A DNA stretch of 15,443 nucleotides from DATBWZ01 sp036514535 (lineage in GTDB: Bacteria; JAMCPX01; DATBWZ01): the NCBI GenBank assembly GCA_036514535.1, contig DATBWZ010000130.1:1-15443 (forward strand), given 5' to 3'. The position numbers and the translations under genes are program-made. Every line of letters begins with the position of its first letter. The first letter of the stretch is position 1. The notes beneath the pieces were generated by a model. It saw nothing but the letters and a program-made list of their open reading frames with translations. It did no database searches and was not told the origin of the DNA. Of the stretch, positions 14,296 through 15,443 are shown in pieces.

Positions 14296-15443
14296 ACGGC
14301 TTTTATGTCCTCCAGGCGCATTCTTAATATCCGGTTGCCGTTCCATTCATGAATCTCAGGGTAGAATAATGCATGAATATGGTTTTTCATTGAAAGGTTA
14401 AGATCGCCCATTCTGAATCCGACAGCATCCATATCCGTCCTGCCATCTGAAAGTTTTAACATTAAGTGTTTATTTCCCGCGGTCCTTAACGAGAGAATAT
14501 TCAGGCTCCGCATTAAGAAAGTAGGTTCGCGATTCCCCATTCCAAAGGGCTTCAGCTGCTGAAGTTCTTTTAATAATTTTTCATCAATATCCTTCATTGT
14601 TATTTCGCGATCTACATACTGCTTTTGGAAAAAATCGGTTTCGCTCAAACGGGACAGAACTGTTTTTTCAAAAGCCTCGCTAAAGGGAGCGATCATTTCT
14701 TTTTTTATCCTGAATCCCGCGGCATATCTATGCCCGCCAAACCCTTCCAGAAACCCCCGGCATTCTTCAAGGGCTTCATTTATATTAAAAGCCGGAATGC
14801 TCCTCGCAGAACCCCTTCCAATTCCATCCTGAACGGATATCAGAGCAACAGGCCTGAAATATCTGTCCACAAGACGGGAAGCAACTATTCCCATAATTCC
14901 AGGATGCCACTCCTCGCTGGATAGAACAATGCTTTTTTTCTCTTTTAGAATATCCCCGGAGTCAATTATGTTCTGCACATTCGCAAGCATTTTCTCTTCA
15001 AGCGATTGCCTCTTTAAGTTCTCACTATTCAGGGCTTCCGCAAGTTCTTCAGCCTTTGCCATATCATCTTCAAGGAGGAGTTTAAACCCTGTTTCAGGCG
15101 AGGATACTCTTCCCCCAGCATTTATTCTCGGTCCCATACGGAACGCCACATCCGAGCAGGTAACTTCGTTATTGATATTGCTTACCTTCTTGAGAGCAAT
15201 TATGCCGGGCCTGCGGGAGTTTGAGAGCAATTCAAGTCCTATTCTAGAGAATATACGGTTTTCCCCGAGAAGAGGAACAACATCACAGATGGTTCCAATG
15301 GCAACAAGGTCAAGATAATCTTTCATTTTGGGAAAACCCTCGCGGATGTACCCGCGCTCCCTCAGGTATTTCCTCACTGCAACTGCAAGATAAAAAGCCA
15401 CTCCAACCCCTGAAAGTTCCCTGAATGGAAACCGGCTATTTTT
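14292..15443 (-). CDS. recJ: Single-stranded-DNA exonuclease RecJ (3' part, runs off the window)
   Basis: 383 C-terminal codons are present; the frame is open to the window edge, so the N-terminal half of the DHH domain is missing. The first visible residues, FPFRELSGVGVAFYLA, match the RecJ DHH region and continue to GTICDVVPL and GPRINAGGRV (about residues 104-113 of this fragment). EEWHPGIMGIVASRL and GFGGHRYAAGF (234-244) mark the DHHA1 domain, followed by the C-terminal OB-like region ending LRMRLEDIKAV. RecJ degrades single-stranded DNA 5' to 3' in recombination and base-excision or mismatch repair. A GTG at 15401 is not the true start because conserved residues precede it. Its stop overlaps the start of the VKOR-DsbA gene. 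Confidence 0.95.
   Translation of the reverse strand, partial: KNSRFPFRELSGVGVAFYLAVAVRKYLRERGYIREGFPKMKDYLDLVAIGTICDVVPLLGENRIFSRIGLELLSNSRRPGIIALKKVSNINNEVTCSDVAFRMGPRINAGGRVSSPETGFKLLLEDDMAKAEELAEALNSENLKRQSLEEKMLANVQNIIDSGDILKEKKSIVLSSEEWHPGIMGIVASRLVDRYFRPVALISVQDGIGRGSARSIPAFNINEALEECRGFLEGFGGHRYAAGFRIKKEMIAPFSEAFEKTVLSRLSETDFFQKQYVDREITMKDIDEKLLKELQQLKPFGMGNREPTFLMRSLNILSLRTAGNKHLMLKLSDGRTDMDAVGFRMGDLNLSMKNHIHALFYPEIHEWNGNRILRMRLEDIKAV

Noticed and set aside
14296..14346. Longer start for the VKOR-DsbA fusion
   Set aside because: It overlaps recJ by 55 nt without a Shine-Dalgarno, while the 14295 start gives the common ATGA coupling and an N-terminal membrane segment.

Overview
The window is a gene-dense, AT-leaning stretch of a diderm (Gram-negative-type) bacterial chromosome. 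Evidence for an outer membrane is two predicted beta-barrel proteins with signal peptides and a C-terminal Phe, a BamD-like TPR lipoprotein and a TatT-like lipoprotein. The mix of genes (VKOR-DsbA fusion, type-3-like NadA, DUF3467, FadE-type acyl-CoA dehydrogenase with a FadR-like operator) would fit a deltaproteobacterium-like lineage or a candidate phylum. I cannot assign a phylum from sequence alone. No mobile element, integrase, transposase or CRISPR array is visible.

Layout. (1) 1-243, minus: start of a TRAP-transporter TatT-like lipoprotein gene, divergent from smpB. (2) 305-2996, plus: a trans-translation block made of smpB, a secreted or anchored subtilisin-like protease with a 34-cysteine C-terminus, and the tmRNA gene ssrA on its own promoter, closed by a bidirectional terminator. 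(3) 3149-4930, minus: a FadE/VLCAD-type acyl-CoA dehydrogenase whose promoter is overlapped by a near-consensus FadR operator. (4) 5086-9758, plus: tRNA-Leu(GAG), DUF3467 protein, long-chain polyprenyl diphosphate synthase, gyrA and a BamD-like TPR lipoprotein. These are tightly packed behind one consensus promoter and end in a terminator. (5) 9832-11296, minus: two outer-membrane beta-barrel genes. (6) 11468-12565, plus: nadA (quinolinate synthase). (7) 12622-15443, minus: the 3' part of recJ, a VKOR-DsbA thiol-oxidation fusion coupled to it by an ATGA overlap, and a small gamma-glutamylcyclotransferase-fold protein.

How the parts relate. SmpB and tmRNA form the ribosome-rescue pair, with a predicted tag of ANAELALAA. 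The protease gene between them is the most unusual element; its disulfide-rich export domain is the kind of client a VKOR-DsbA system could oxidise, though that link is inference. Regulatory signals are unusually readable. Several genes (smpB, nadA, the TatT-like gene and perhaps the cyclotransferase) lack a Shine-Dalgarno and have a -10 box 6-10 nt before the start codon, which suggests leaderless mRNAs. The acyl-CoA dehydrogenase, DUF3467, polyprenyl synthase and barrel genes instead have strong AGGAGG-like sites.
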